A DNA stretch of 64,000 nt, taken from Pseudopyrenochaeta lycopersici. Lineage: Eukaryota > Ascomycota > Dothideomycetes > Pleosporales > Pseudopyrenochaetaceae. The stretch spans positions 1 to 64,000 of the forward strand of contig NHZP01000052.1 of assembly GCA_003313425.1 (NCBI GenBank), read 5' to 3'. The position numbers and the translations under genes are program-made. Numbering within the stretch: position 1 is the stretch's first letter; every line of letters starts with the position of its first letter. Below are positions 1-11,324 of the stretch, piece by piece. The notes under the pieces were generated by a model that searched no databases, was not told where the DNA came from, and was given only the letters and a program-made list of their open reading frames with translations.

Positions 1-2969
1 TCTTACTTATAAGGGGAATTAGGTACTAGTTCTTTATAGTTACTTTATTTAGGCCTTAGTAGTCTACGTATAGCTAGAGCGTTCTGTCTAATTTTAGTAT
101 AAAAAGGAGTAGGGCCCCTGCTAGCAACGTGCTGGGCTAGATCTATCCCTTCTCCTGCGCTGTATTAAGGTATTCCTAGAGGATATTTAGCTCTTAGCGT
201 AAGAGGTTATAAATAGAGAGGTTTAGGACTTTTTATCCCTCCTCTAACGTAATTACGTAGTTGTACTCCCTATAGGGGCGCAGTACCTCTATCTAATACT
301 TACTAAAGGCGAGCTACTTATAGTACAGCTTCTAGGGGACGTGCCTTAATTCCTCTTTGTCTAGGCAGTCCCTAGCGGGGTTAACCTGCGGGGTATCCTC
401 CTTAGCTAGGCTAGGGAGGATATAGGGTGCTACTAAGAGGGTAGCGCGCTAATTAGAGTTCCTGTTGCGTATACTAGACACTACGCGCTGTGCTGTCTCT
501 GTAGGCAGCTAGGCTAGCTAGGGTTCCCTTTAGACACACTCCTTTAGGTAGTCTGCGATACTAAGGACTAGGTTTTGCAGCTAGAGTAAGCCCTAGTAAT
601 AGAAACTATTCTGTGTTATATTCTATATCTCTACTAGGCTTAGCAGGTTCTAACAGATTTGCGGCGGTTACCTAACGCATCTCTTCTTAGACCGCTCTTT
701 TAGCCTTGCTAGTTAGGGTGTTACAGGTTAGGGCTCCTAGGTAGAGGATGTAGGCTGTCTCTCTAGGGCCGACATCGCCTAACAAGTCTGCGGCGGTAAC
801 AACTTAGACCTAGTTAGTATCTCGCGCAGCCTACTATTTAAATTCTCCTATAGAGAATTAAATCTTAGGATTAGCTTCTCTTAGCTATAGGTATCCTAGG
901 ATAAGGTTGTAGCCTTTAATATTAGCAGACTAAAATAGTTATAGGCTTACCTGTTTTGCTGTACCTTTTAAGTCCTAGCACTAGATAGATAGATCGTATA
1001 CAGCTCCTAGTAGGAGTAGTTAATTATTAACTAGGCTTACTGTAGGCTTCTAGTAGTAGTTTACTCTAGGCAGGAAGTAAAGCTAGGTAATCTCGCTTAA
1101 TATAATATTAATCTCTGCGCCTAAGTTATATAGGGCTTAGAGGGGGAGTAGGAGTCTATTAGCTACCTATAGCTAGACTTTAATTACTATCTAGAGTGCT
1201 TTCCCCTAGGTGTTAGGCCCTAGTAGTAGTTAGGACAGATTAGCAACTAGGGCGTTGCGTTTCCTAATTAAGGCCTAGGTTAAGTTTATTCGTTAGCTCT
1301 ACCTCTTGCGTTTCCCTAATTACAATTCTTCTAGTAAGGTTAGGTTATACCCTACTTAGCTAGGTTCTAGGAGTTTTTAGGCGTCTCTTAGTACTGCGGC
1401 AGGTTCTATATAGGCTTTAAACGGGGCGATCTTTAGGAGTAGTTTATCTCTAAGAGTTTATTATCTTACTTCTTACTAGTCCTCTGTAGGTTAGAGAAGG
1501 AGTTTAACGCTAGGCGTTTGCCCTAAGAAGGGCCTTTAGTAGTAGCTTTTTAAGTATCCCCTAGAAAGTAATTAGCGCGAGTTATAGTTTTTACGTTACG
1601 TAGGGCCCTTTTAAACTTAGGCTACGAGTTAATAGTCTTAAGGACCCTAGTGCGTATAATCTCCCTGTAGTATTCCTCTAGAAGTCTTAACTATATAAAG
1701 GCGATCTTTAGCTTGTAGTCATCCTCTCTATCCTTTAGCTTAAAGAAGTTGTAGGTTAGAAGGGATTTCTTTTTCCTTAGCTAGAGGAGGAAGGTGTTAA
1801 CGTTATTATCCCTCTACTACTTAAAGTTAAAGAACTAGAGGTAGTTATTATAGCAGGTAAGGATAGGATCTTAAACTAGCTTACGTTCCTCCTATTTAAG
1901 GTAAGCCTATAAAGTAATACTCTCTTTATTAATACGTTATTAGAGGAGTTCTTAGTAGATGTAATACTAGATCGTCCTTAGAGCCTAATAGGTGCAGGTT
2001 ACTATGTCTTCTAGCACCTAGGCGTACGCGAAGGCAGTTTTAACGTCCTTTACCTATTAGTCTACCTGCTGTGCTAATAGGGCTTAGGTTTCTAATCCTA
2101 CTTTTAGTTTAGGTTGTACACTATTTAGAGCCCTAATAAGCTTCTCTACCTTATTAAAGGCGGGCTAGGGGGGTTCTAGTAGCTTCCTAGCCTGTCCTAC
2201 CCTTAGTGCTTATAACGCGTAATTAATTTAGTCCTTTAGCTTTTTAATTACTTCCTCTAAGGCTCTAGTCTCTTCTGCCTTAAAGAGGTTAGCTAATAGA
2301 CCTTAGATAAATGTTTTATTTAAGATTCCTGTTATTAGCTTTTTCCTAGTAGAAAGGGGTTAGGTTTCTGCTAGGACGTTAGCGGCACTAGACACCTCTG
2401 TTAGGGTTTTACTAACCTAGTTAAGTCTACTACTGTAAGTGCGTTAGTCTAGGGGTAGTCCTAACCCTTACTGTAGGGTACCTGTTATATTAGAGTCCTA
2501 GAGGTTTTAGTTTAGAGCGTCTAACGTATTTAATTATTAGGGGTCTTCTAATGTCCCTAGGTCTCTCTAGGCGTCTTTAGTACTTCCTTAGGGAGGCTCT
2601 AGGTTAGCGTCACTCCTAGGTCTTCTGTAAGTGCCTGCTATAATACTTCCTCTTTTTTTTTCTTCTTTTGCTGTTAGGATGTAGGCGTGCTGTCCCTAGG
2701 CTCTTAACAGTACTTTAGAGGAGAGTTTCTTAACTGCTACCTCTAGGGTAAGAAGGATTAGAATTATTAGGGACTGTTAGTAGAGGTTAAGGTTAAGTAA
2801 TAGGGGATAGTATTAAGACTAATCCTTAACCTCTGCTCTAAGGGGGTAGCTCTCGTTTATATACTAGCCCGTCTCTAGTGTAGTCCTAAGCCTTTCCGGG
2901 CTCTATCCGGTATAGGTCCAAGGGCCCTCCGCTAGGTCGTCCCCCGCTAGGTCTAGTGTGTTCGTGACA
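1..2969 (-). mobile_element. Ty3/gypsy LTR retrotransposon A, 5' part, RIP-degraded, truncated by window edge
   Basis: Read on the minus strand, this stretch begins with an LTR (2,672-2,969), continues through gag-like sequence (about 2,600-1,400) and reaches the start of reverse transcriptase at the window edge. Around positions 1-250 the minus strand reads like the Ty3/gypsy RT N-terminus: 'LSIYNLLRKELNIL', then 'EYL', a 'PSTLLAGA' block and 'LYVDY..LNKVTIKN'. The frame is broken by many TAG/TAA codons where CAG/CAA is expected, and CA/TG dinucleotides are almost absent. Both point to RIP. The rest of pol and the 3' LTR lie beyond position 1. The superfamily is well supported by the RT block. 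The gag assignment rests on position only. Confidence 0.8.
2672..2969 (-). repeat. 5' LTR of gypsy element A
   Basis: A 298-bp block with TG...CA ends on both strands: minus-strand start TGTCACGAACA, end ..ATCCTAACA. It contains a TATA-like 'tatataaac' about 100 nt inside and is followed on the minus strand by gag-like sequence. It abuts the interrupted integrase region of element B, so it marks the insertion point. The partner LTR is outside the window, so the boundaries rest on the TG/CA ends and on the homology break at 2,969/2,970. Confidence 0.6.
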
Positions 2970-5900
2970 TTATGCCCCTTCTTTAGCTAAGGTGCTATTT
3001 TTTTTTCTTATTCTAGTAGGAAATACTATTATATTATACTTTCTTAAGATTTTCTTAGAGTTATTTATATATTTTCTTTATTTCTTTAGCTATTTTTATA
3101 GCTACTTTAGCCTTTTTACTAGGATATAATTTTATAAAGAGATTAGAGTATCTCCTATAGTTAGTAAAGAATAGTATCTTTCTAGTTAATTCTAATAATT
3201 TATTATTATAGGCTAGTTATGCTATTAGTAGTAATAAAACCTAATTATTCTATTATTAGTTACTGTACATCCTTAGGTAGGTTTTTATTATTCTATTTAT
3301 TCTTTCTATCTATTTATCTATTTCTACGTAATAGGCTATTAATAACTTTCTTTTTATTCCTATTATAGCTATTAATATAGACTAAAAGTTAGATGTAAAG
3401 AGCTTATCTGTATTACTTATAATAGACTTAGGTATACTATAGTATTATATTAATCTATCTAGGATAATAAACGCTAGTTATTCTATATTATAGTTATTTC
3501 TAAATAGTATTATCTCTACTACTTTTATAAACCTATAGACTGTATTAAAGATAGTGTTATACTTAATTCTTATTATAGGATCTTTAGATAGTAGTAACTC
3601 TGTTATAAAGTCTATAGAAATGTCTGCCTAAGGTTTGTTAGGTAGCTCTATAGCTTACATTTCTCTATAGGGTATATAGGTACTATATTTATTCTTATAA
3701 TAGTTTGTATATTTTTTAATAAACTATTTAACCTTAGCCTTTATATTCTTAAAGCTGTAGTATAACTATATAAGTTCTATTATTCTTTTAATTCTAAGGT
3801 AACTATATACTAGGTTATTATAGTGTTATTAGATAATTACCTCTTATAGTTCTTTAGGTACTTTAGACGTAATTATTATAGTATTATTTAATAACTTATT
3901 AAGTCTTAGGCTTCTATCTTAGTTTACTTAAAGGATTGTATTACTAACTATTACTTTTATTCTAGTAATATTCGTTCTTTAGCTAAGAGTATTAGCTCTA
4001 CTATTATCCTTCCCTAGCGTATATATAATTTTAAACTTATATTATTCTAGTATTTTAGCCTATCTAACCTATCTTTAGTTTAAGGTTTTAGTAGTAGTAA
4101 AATTAACTAAATTTATATAATTTATAAATATTATTAGATCTAAGCAGCTTTCTGCGTAGATCTGCTAGTAGTTAAGGGCGTTAATAACTACTATAAGTTC
4201 TTTATCGTGCACGTTATAGCATTCCTTAGGGTCTATAAATTTTCTTAAGTAGTAGGTAATTAGGTACTATTTCTTATTACGTTCTTACTTTACTATTACG
4301 CCTAGTGTAAGGTCTAAAGTATCTATTTTAAACTATAAGGGTTCTCCTGTTTAGAATAGAATTAGTACTAGTAGTACAATATAGGCTTCTTTAAGTATCT
4401 AGAATACTTCTCTTTATTTATTTATTTATTTTTATTTTATTTCTTTCTTTATAAGTTTAGTAAGTAGAATAGATTTCTTAGAGAAGTCTTTAATAAACTA
4501 TTAGTTAAAGTTCATAAATCCTATAAATAACTATATATCTTTTACTATTTTAGGCTTAGGCTATTCTTTTACTACTCTTATTTTTTCTTTACTTATCTTT
4601 ACTTTATATGTACCTATAGTATATTTTAAGAATTTAACTTCTTCTTTATAGAACTTATACTTTTTAGGTTTAAGTAGTAAGCTAACTCTCTCTAGGTAGG
4701 TAAGAACTATCTTAATATACTTAAGGTGTTTCTATAGATTAATAGAGTATATAAGAATATTATTAAAGTATATAATAATAAATGTATCTAAGTATTCTCT
4801 TAACACGTTATTAATAAGGACTTAGTATATAGCTAGTGCGTTAGTAAGACTAAAGAGTATTACTATATACTTATAGTAGCTGTAGCGTATTCTAAACGCA
4901 GTCTTTTATTCTGTACTTTCTTTTATATAAATAAGGTTATATACTCTTCTTAAGTTTAATACTATAAAGACTTTTATAAAGGCTAGTTAATCTTATAGTT
5001 CTGCTATATTTAGTAAGAGGTATTAATTCTTTATTATAATATTATTAAGCTTCTAGTAGTTAACGCATAATCTTAACTTCTTATTCTTTTTTAGTATAAA
5101 TAGTATAAAGTATCTTACTAGTAATTATAATTCTCTAATAAATTCTTTTTTTAAGTCTATCTTAATATATTTACGTAGGGTTTTAAGTTCTTTTTCTAAT
5201 AAACTATAGATTAGGCTAAAAGTTAGTTATTTTCCTTCCTATAAGATTATCTTATAATCTTAGAGTTAATATTTAAGTAATACCTTTATACTTATCTCTT
5301 CTTAAAAGAGTAACTTATATTCTTTATACTTATTAGGGATTACTAGAGTTACGCTTTTCTCTTAAACTCTAGTTTATTAGTCTAAAGCCCTTTAATTAGT
5401 ACCTACTAAGTTAGACTCTTATATCTAGAGGTCGTCCTTATTTAAAGTAAGAATTCCTATTGTTATCTTCTTATCTACTTAGGTACTTAGCCGCGGCGTA
5501 GGCTTACTTATAGTTGCGTCTATTCTACAGTATCTAAATAAAAACTTTTTTCTTTTCTAATCTATTTCTAGACTATATTCTCTTAACTATAAGAGTCCTA
5601 GTATTATATTATATTATAATAGTTTAAAGACGTCTAGGTTAATTATTTCCCTATAGTTCTAGATAATAAGTTATACGTTCTATACTTTATAGGTAATTTT
5701 AGACTCTAATAGTATTAGTTATCTATTAGCTACTATTAATAGATATAGTACTAATTTTAATAATAGGATAAGATTAGCTTGTTCTATTGCTTACGCAGAA
5801 ATATAGCTCTATTATACTCTAGAATCTACTAGTACCTTTATCTAGCTTCTATTAAGCTTAATATCTAGTTTAAAGAGTCCTTATATACCTATTATATATA

Positions 5901-8753
5901 AAGGTTATAGTTCTCACTTATTAGTAGGCGCGACTCTAAAAAAGGTTCCTCTTAGTATCTATTTATTATCTTAATATCTTTATACTTAAGGTAATTAGGG
6001 TTAAAGCATGTTTACTATTACTACTAATTACACTCTCTATTAAAGATAAGCTGTATTACTATAGTAGCTATAAGGTCGTTATTCCCTAGAAAATAGAGGA
6101 TAGTCTTCTTATCCTATAGGTAGTTGTTGCATTTAACTTTAGGATAGTTATACTATTAGTACTTACACTAGTAAAATAAATAAGGAAAATATCCCTATTC
6201 TATTTTACTAGAATAGTGTATTATATATAGGTCTGTAGTATAGAATAACTAGTAGATAGCACTATAGCGTTAATTACGTAGGTCTATTAAGTAGTCTAGT
6301 ATCCTCTTCTATAGTCTTTTACGCATAGTATATAAGGTTTAAGCTACCTCTACGTACTTATATAGTTCTCTAGCTTCTTTCTCTGTAAGGTGCTAGTAGG
6401 GGTTAACGTTCTTTTTATCGTCCTCCTTATATAGTTATTTGTAATAGGCTGCGCCCTTTAAGCAAGAGAGGCTTTGCTACTATCGCACGGGGAGCGAACT
6501 CCTTAATCTCCTCTGCCCCCTTTTCTTATAAGCTCGTACAAGTTAGTAGCTAGAGGGGCACGTCCCTCTTTACTCGTACGAACATATATATATCCTCTAA
6601 GGATACCTGTAACCTCTGCTCTATCTTTCTCCTTCTGTAGTATAGGACAAATGTACACTCGTTAGCTAGGCCTCTTTGCCCATAACATTATTATTTAAGC
6701 TACATATAAGCGTCTTACTTCTTACTATCTATAAGCACGATCTCGCTGTAGGAATTAACTTAGAGGTATCCTTATTATACTAGATTTTCCGCGTTTAGTA
6801 CGTAAAAGGCGTTTTCTTATGTTAGTAGTAGTATTATTTAGCGTTATAATATATATTCTAGGGTCTTAACTACTAGCAGTTCTAGTACCTATGTTTGTCT
6901 AGCTTATTAAGGTTTATAGGGTGTAGCCTAGGTTTTATCTAGTGTTATTCCTTAGCTTAATAGTTCCTATACCTCTTTAGCCTTATTTGCCTAATATTAC
7001 GTAGCCTCTATTTAGCGTTTAGGGTAATAGTAATATTCCCGTAATATATCCTGTATTACTTATTTAGCTAGAATAATTATACTTATTCCTTATATTATAG
7101 CTGTTTCCTATTCTGCTAAAGTAAGCGCATTAATATATTGTGCCTTGTACATATGTTATGCGCGTAGCTAGCAGTTAAGTTCTTATATATCTTTTTCTGC
7201 CTCTATTAGCGTTAATAGCTTTAGGGTTCTTAGTTAATATTAGCTCTAGAAGTTTTTTCTTTTTTAGTCTTTTATTAGAAGTACTGTAGTATTACTAAGA
7301 TCTTCCTTAGTATCTTTATAGACTAGGAACAGGGAGCTATTACTCTCTTCCTTATTCTTACTATACTAGGTTCTAGAGATCCCTTTCTTAGTAGGTTCCT
7401 AGAGAAGTAGCTATAATATCTCTATATCTTAGGTCCTTTCCTCTTAGGTTATAATAACTTCCTATGTCTTATTATTACTATTTTCTTCTTTTATAGCTAA
7501 TATATTAATCTAGTAGGTTACCTTATTCTTATTTCTATAGTCTTTAGCTATATAGCCTTTTATATTATAGTTAAAATAGATTATTTCCTTATTTTTCTTT
7601 CTACCCTTACCTAACTTCCCTTTATTAAGGTTATCTAGATATATTACCTTAGATCCTCTAGACGTGTAATATCCTAGTACTCCTTGTAGCTAGTACTAGT
7701 ATTATAGATAACTATTATTTAGTTTATTATAATAATCCTTCTAGGTTTCTTATCTTCTTTAGTTTGTTTAGATTGTCGTCCTGTAAGTCGCATATAAAGC
7801 TCGTAGAGCTTAATATCTAGTTAGATAGTTTTATTAATTAGATTATCTAGTATTATAATATTTATACCTATATAATAAGCTTAGTTTAGACGTCTGCTTT
7901 TAGGCCTTATTTATATATAGTTTTTAGGGTATTATTATTCTAGTTAGTTTGCCTAGAATATTCTAAAAAGTTATTAGTATAGTTAGTAATTAGCAGACTA
8001 TGTTTATTACATATTCTAGATTTTTTATTTTATAATAGTTATTTTATTTAGACGTCTAAATACCTAACGTATACGTGTTTTAAACATACTAGTTTCCTTA
8101 AATATAGGAATTAGTTCTTAAGGCTTATTATCTTTACTTAGGTACTTAACTAAATAGGGCTTTACTTATTTAGCTGCTTAGTTATTATCTTCTATAGTAG
8201 TAGCGTTAAACTTAAAGAAGAGGTTAAACTAAAGTAACTACTCTTTAAGTTTAAACTAATCCTTATAGAAGAGGTCTAGTTTAGTAATAGCATTACCTAG
8301 CCTAGTAGTATAGTAGACTGTGTTTTCTATATAAGTGTTACTTATCCTAAGGGTATTTAAAGTATAAAGATCTTAAAGACTATTAGTAAGGATAATTAAT
8401 AAGACTATAAGATTAGTTCTCTAGGATAGAGTAAGAGACTATATAAAAGGGGTTTAATACTAAGATAGTAAGAGGGCGCTTCTATAAAGAGTACTAAGGT
8501 TAAGAATAATTAGTATTACTATTACTATACTATAGAGTATAATATTAAGTTAAATATAATAATCTATAAGGGCCTATTATAGTAATCTATATATATAGTA
8601 CGCTTATTACGCTTACTATAAGCGCATTAAGCGCTCGTCCTTAGCACAGCGAGCGGTTACGTGACGTATAATAGAGTGGGATACTAGCGCTTCCTAACTA
8701 GCCGCTAGTTCTTGGGGTGTCCCTTCCCTGCCTAGGATCCCAGATCCTAACAC
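2970..8753 (-). mobile_element. Ty3/gypsy LTR retrotransposon B, RIP-degraded, interrupted by element A
   Basis: The minus strand shows gypsy domains in order. Gag runs about 8,300-7,530 and ends in a decayed CCHC zinc knuckle (7,531-7,580; 'GYIAKDY' where GHIAKDC is usual). Reverse transcriptase (about 5,250-4,550) includes 'YFNNILIYS' at 4,744-4,770, where the active-site YxDD has become NN. RNase H and the junction to integrase follow ('GKDNSRANTLSQR'), then integrase to about 3,000 ('YLRMYSN', 'LAYNNK', 'LYPSKKAKVAIK'). Homology stops in late integrase at 2,970, where element A's LTR begins; the remaining 3' end must lie beyond the window. Sequence between the zinc knuckle and protease/RT (about 7,500-5,900) I could not assign. 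Stops and C-to-T changes make it non-functional. Confidence 0.85.
8319..8753 (-). repeat. Putative 5' LTR of gypsy element B
   Basis: On the minus strand this 435-bp block begins TGTTAGGATC and ends ..AAAACACA just before the gag-like frame of element B. It includes a GC-rich stretch (8,600-8,740) unlike the AT-rich DNA to its right. Only one copy is visible because the 3' LTR is off-window, so the limits are tentative. Confidence 0.45.
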
Positions 8754-8799
8754 TTACTTTAATTATTCTTTAAAACTTTAAAACTATTCTTACTAGTCT

Positions 8800-9000
8800 G
8801 TTCTTTTTAAATTCTTTACCTTCTTCTAATATCTTATATTAAATTACTTTACTTCTTTCTTTTTCTTATTTAAACTACTTACCTATTCTCTACTTTTCTT
8901 CTAATCTCTTATATTAATTTACTTTACTTTCTTTTTTCTTTTTCTTATTTAAACTAATTAGCTATTCTTTGCTCTTTTTCTAATATCTTATATTAAATTA
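8800..9000 (+). repeat. AT-rich tandem repeat, period about 75-79 bp
   Basis: The phrase 'ttctaatatcttatatta' recurs at about 8,824, 8,899 and 8,978, with 'tttctttttcttatttaaac' between copies. There are roughly 2.5 pyrimidine-rich units, and the Fot1-like element is inserted into the third. No coding potential is seen. It may be part of an older decayed transposon. Confidence 0.65.
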
Positions 9001-9064
9001 CGTGTCCCATAAGCGAGCGCCGCGCACAAGCGAGCGCCGCATCCCACTAAGTTTAAGCACCTCT
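9000..9064 (+). repeat. Left terminal inverted repeat of the Fot1-like element
   Basis: Starts 'acgtgtcccataagcgag' and ends '..taagcacctct'. It pairs with 10,405-10,468 over 64 nt with three differences, at least one of RIP type (CAC to CAT). It holds two direct copies of a 13-nt motif, which may be transposase-binding sites (inference). Confidence 0.9.
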
Positions 9065-9714
9065 CTTATCTTAACGTACAATAGCTTAACGCTACACTCT
9101 TTAATTGCCTTTAAATAAAGTAGATATCTAGCTTACTATCTTAGCTATTTATGCGCATTAAATTAGTAGTAACTAGCCTACTACAGTAATCTTTAACGTG
9201 TCTAAAAGAACAATCTGTCGCAACGCGCTAGGACTACTACTTAACGCGATTACTAGCCTAACTTAAGGAAGCTTACTTAGCTAGAAGAGGAGGTAATAGT
9301 TAATTATATACTTAATCTAGATTAGCGTAGATTTCCGCTTACGTACGCAGCTATACGTAATATAGCTAATAAGCTGCTATTAACGCGTGGTAGAGGTCTA
9401 GTTAGCATAAATTGGCTATCTATACCCTCTGCATGCTACTATACTTATCTTATCTACTGCAGTCTCTTAACGTTAGCTGCTTCTCTCCTCTTAAGAAGGC
9501 GTACAGCCGCTAGATAGAGAGCTTGATTAAGGCCCACATTAACCACATTACTAAGCTTGAATTTCTGCCTGCCTTTAAAGCAGTATTTAATTAAGCTTTT
9601 ACTGCAGTTAATATACGCTCAGCATTTTAAGGAGCAGGCCTTATTCCTCTCTAGCTAGACGTTGTCTTGTCAAGGCTAGATGTCCAGCTGCGTACGCCAT
9701 CACTAGCAGCTTAG

Positions 9715-9912
9715 TTAGGAGCTCAGGAAGGAGCTCAGCTAGGAGCTTAATTAGGAGCTCAGCTAGGAGCTCAATTAGGAGCTCAGCTAGGAGCTCAATT
9801 AGGAGCTCAGCTAGGAGCTCAATTAGGAGCTCAACTAGGAGCTCAGCTAGGAGCTAAGCAAGGAGCTAAGCAAGGAGCCCAGCAAGGAGCTCGTTAAGGA
9901 GCTCTCTAGGAG
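9715..9912 (+). repeat. 12-bp tandem array inside transposase-derived sequence
   Basis: About 16 copies of a 12-nt unit of the form 'ggagctcagcta', with 'aat' and 'aag' variants. In the transposase frame the unit reads Gly-Ala-Gln-Leu. It follows the 'LDVQLRTPS' segment and precedes the 'PRKFKAQSTLI' segment. The unit length is a multiple of three, so copy-number change would keep frame. Confidence 0.85.
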
Positions 9913-10404
9913 CCTCAAACACTAAGGAACCCACGTAAGTTTAAGGCTCAATCAACTCTAATTAGCGATCGCGTTTAACAGCATAAGAGCTTATTACTAG
10001 CCTTAATTATTAAGGCGCTTAATTAGTTTATAACGGGGGCTATAGTAGGGGCATATAGAGCTAAGCTAATAAAGGGTAGGATTAATAGCCTTAAGAAGGC
10101 TAATAAGGCAGTAACTTAGTAAAAGTAGCGCAAGAGAAAGTAGATTTAGAAGTAAGGAGTCTTAATAAAGGGAGTTAGAGAGGATATAGTTACTTAATAA
10201 GAGGCTAATTAACAGATTAGGCGTAAAATGCGTTAAAGTAGGGAGCAATCAGGCCTTAGCAGCCAGGCTCTATCGCGCTGTAAAAGGTGCAGAGAGACTA
10301 AGCATAACTCGCGCATTTATAAAAATAATACTATAGGTGCTACTTAAGCTTACATATTAATATCTATAGAGTACTTAAATTTATAGTTAAGCTGTACGCT
10401 GGTA

Positions 10405-10468
10405 GAGGTGCTTAAACTTAGTGGGGTGCAGCGCTCGCTTGTGCGCGGCGCTCGCTTGTGGGACACGT
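10405..10468 (-). repeat. Right terminal inverted repeat of the Fot1-like element
   Basis: Reverse complement of 9,000-9,064 with three mismatches, ending '..cttgtgggacacgt'. It defines the right boundary of the element. Confidence 0.9.
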
Positions 10469-11201
10469 TACTAGAAATTATAAAGTAGTATTTTTAAAGT
10501 ATTAAGTACGTAAAAGAAGTAAGAGAAGAAGAGATAGAAAAGTAAAAATATAAAAGTAAGTTTACTAAGTTACTTAATAGATAAGGCTATTATTACTAAA
10601 TAGATTTTTTAGTATTAACTTTCTTAAAAGTTTTATTTTTACTTAATTAGGCTTAGTACTAGCTACTTTTAAAAAGCTTCTAAGTACTCTAAGTAATAAG
10701 TTATTACTACTATAAAAGTCTATTTTATATAAAGTAATTTACCTAATAGTAGACTTACTACGTATATAGAGCTCTTTTATAAGAGTAGTAGCTTACTACT
10801 TACTAGTAACTCTAGCGTATACGCTACCCTACTAAAAAATAATACTAAATATTTAACTTAAAGCTTACTTCTAAGAGAATTACGAGAAAATTTTTTTAGT
10901 ATTAAATTAAGATTAAGTATAATACCGTTTTACTAAGGCCGCCTATATTATATTGTATTTAGCATAATCCTGCTAGTAGGGCCCCCTTACTAGCGCTCAG
11001 CGAAGCTGGCAAGTTTTTACGGTATCTCAGTAGCTCTAATTACGCTCCTATCTCCCGTTACTTGTCACCGACATTAGTTATCAGTGACATGATTAGTGGT
11101 CGGCGAACTGTGCGTGGTCGACAAAACGTTTGACTGGGAGTTGGTTGGGATATGGTGTGCCTGTCCGACAAGGTCACCAAATGCCTTTTAGTTTAGCTAT
11201 C
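10469..11201. other. RIP-mutated remnant (to about 10,990), then unmutated flank of the copia insertion
   Basis: From 10,469 to about 10,990 the DNA is AT-rich, depleted in CA/TG and full of stops. A decayed frame reading 'KYKSKFTKLLNR' then 'TFLKVLFLLN' suggests an old coding sequence that I cannot name. Between about 10,990 and 11,040 the composition changes sharply to ordinary sequence with frequent CA and TG, which continues to the copia LTR. No gene is seen in that unmutated part. Confidence 0.55.
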
Positions 11202-11324
11202 TGTTAGCCAACACGGTTAGCTCCTCACGTGCTCTGTTATATAAGCATCCACAGGGTATATAGTTCCCTTGTGTCTCATTTGATAGGAATCAACCTAGTT
11301 CCTCCTGCCTGCTGCCCGCCAACA
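11202..11324 (+). repeat. 5' LTR of the copia element
   Basis: 123 bp, starting TGTTAGCCAACACGG and ending CCCGCCAACA, base-for-base identical to 16,506-16,628. It contains 'ttatataagc', a TATA-like core. It retains many CA and TG dinucleotides, unlike the interior, so it escaped RIP. Confidence 0.95.

Larger units (their letters stand above)
9000..10468 (+). mobile_element. Fot1/pogo-type (Tc1/mariner) DNA transposon, internally deleted and RIP-mutated
   Basis: The element is bounded by 64-bp terminal inverted repeats (9,000-9,064 and 10,405-10,468; three mismatches), each containing a doubled 'aagcgagcgccgc'. Inside is plus-strand transposase-like sequence: a Tc5/CENP-B-type DNA-binding part (about 9,150-9,410; 'EEEVIVNYILNLD', 'FPLTYAAIRNIANKLL'), then directly the far C-terminal part ('SCFSPLKKAY', 'IKAHINHITKLEFLPAFKA' near 9,440-9,600) and a Cys/His tail ('CKRC..TKHNSR' near 10,270). 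The DDE catalytic core that should lie between them is absent, so this is a non-autonomous deletion derivative. CAG-to-TAG stops show RIP. The target site is probably TA, but the left flank is ambiguous by one base. Confidence 0.85.

Noticed and set aside
9715..9912. Possible CRISPR-like array from regular repeats
   Set aside because: The units are contiguous 12-mers without spacers, inside transposase-derived coding sequence of a fungus.
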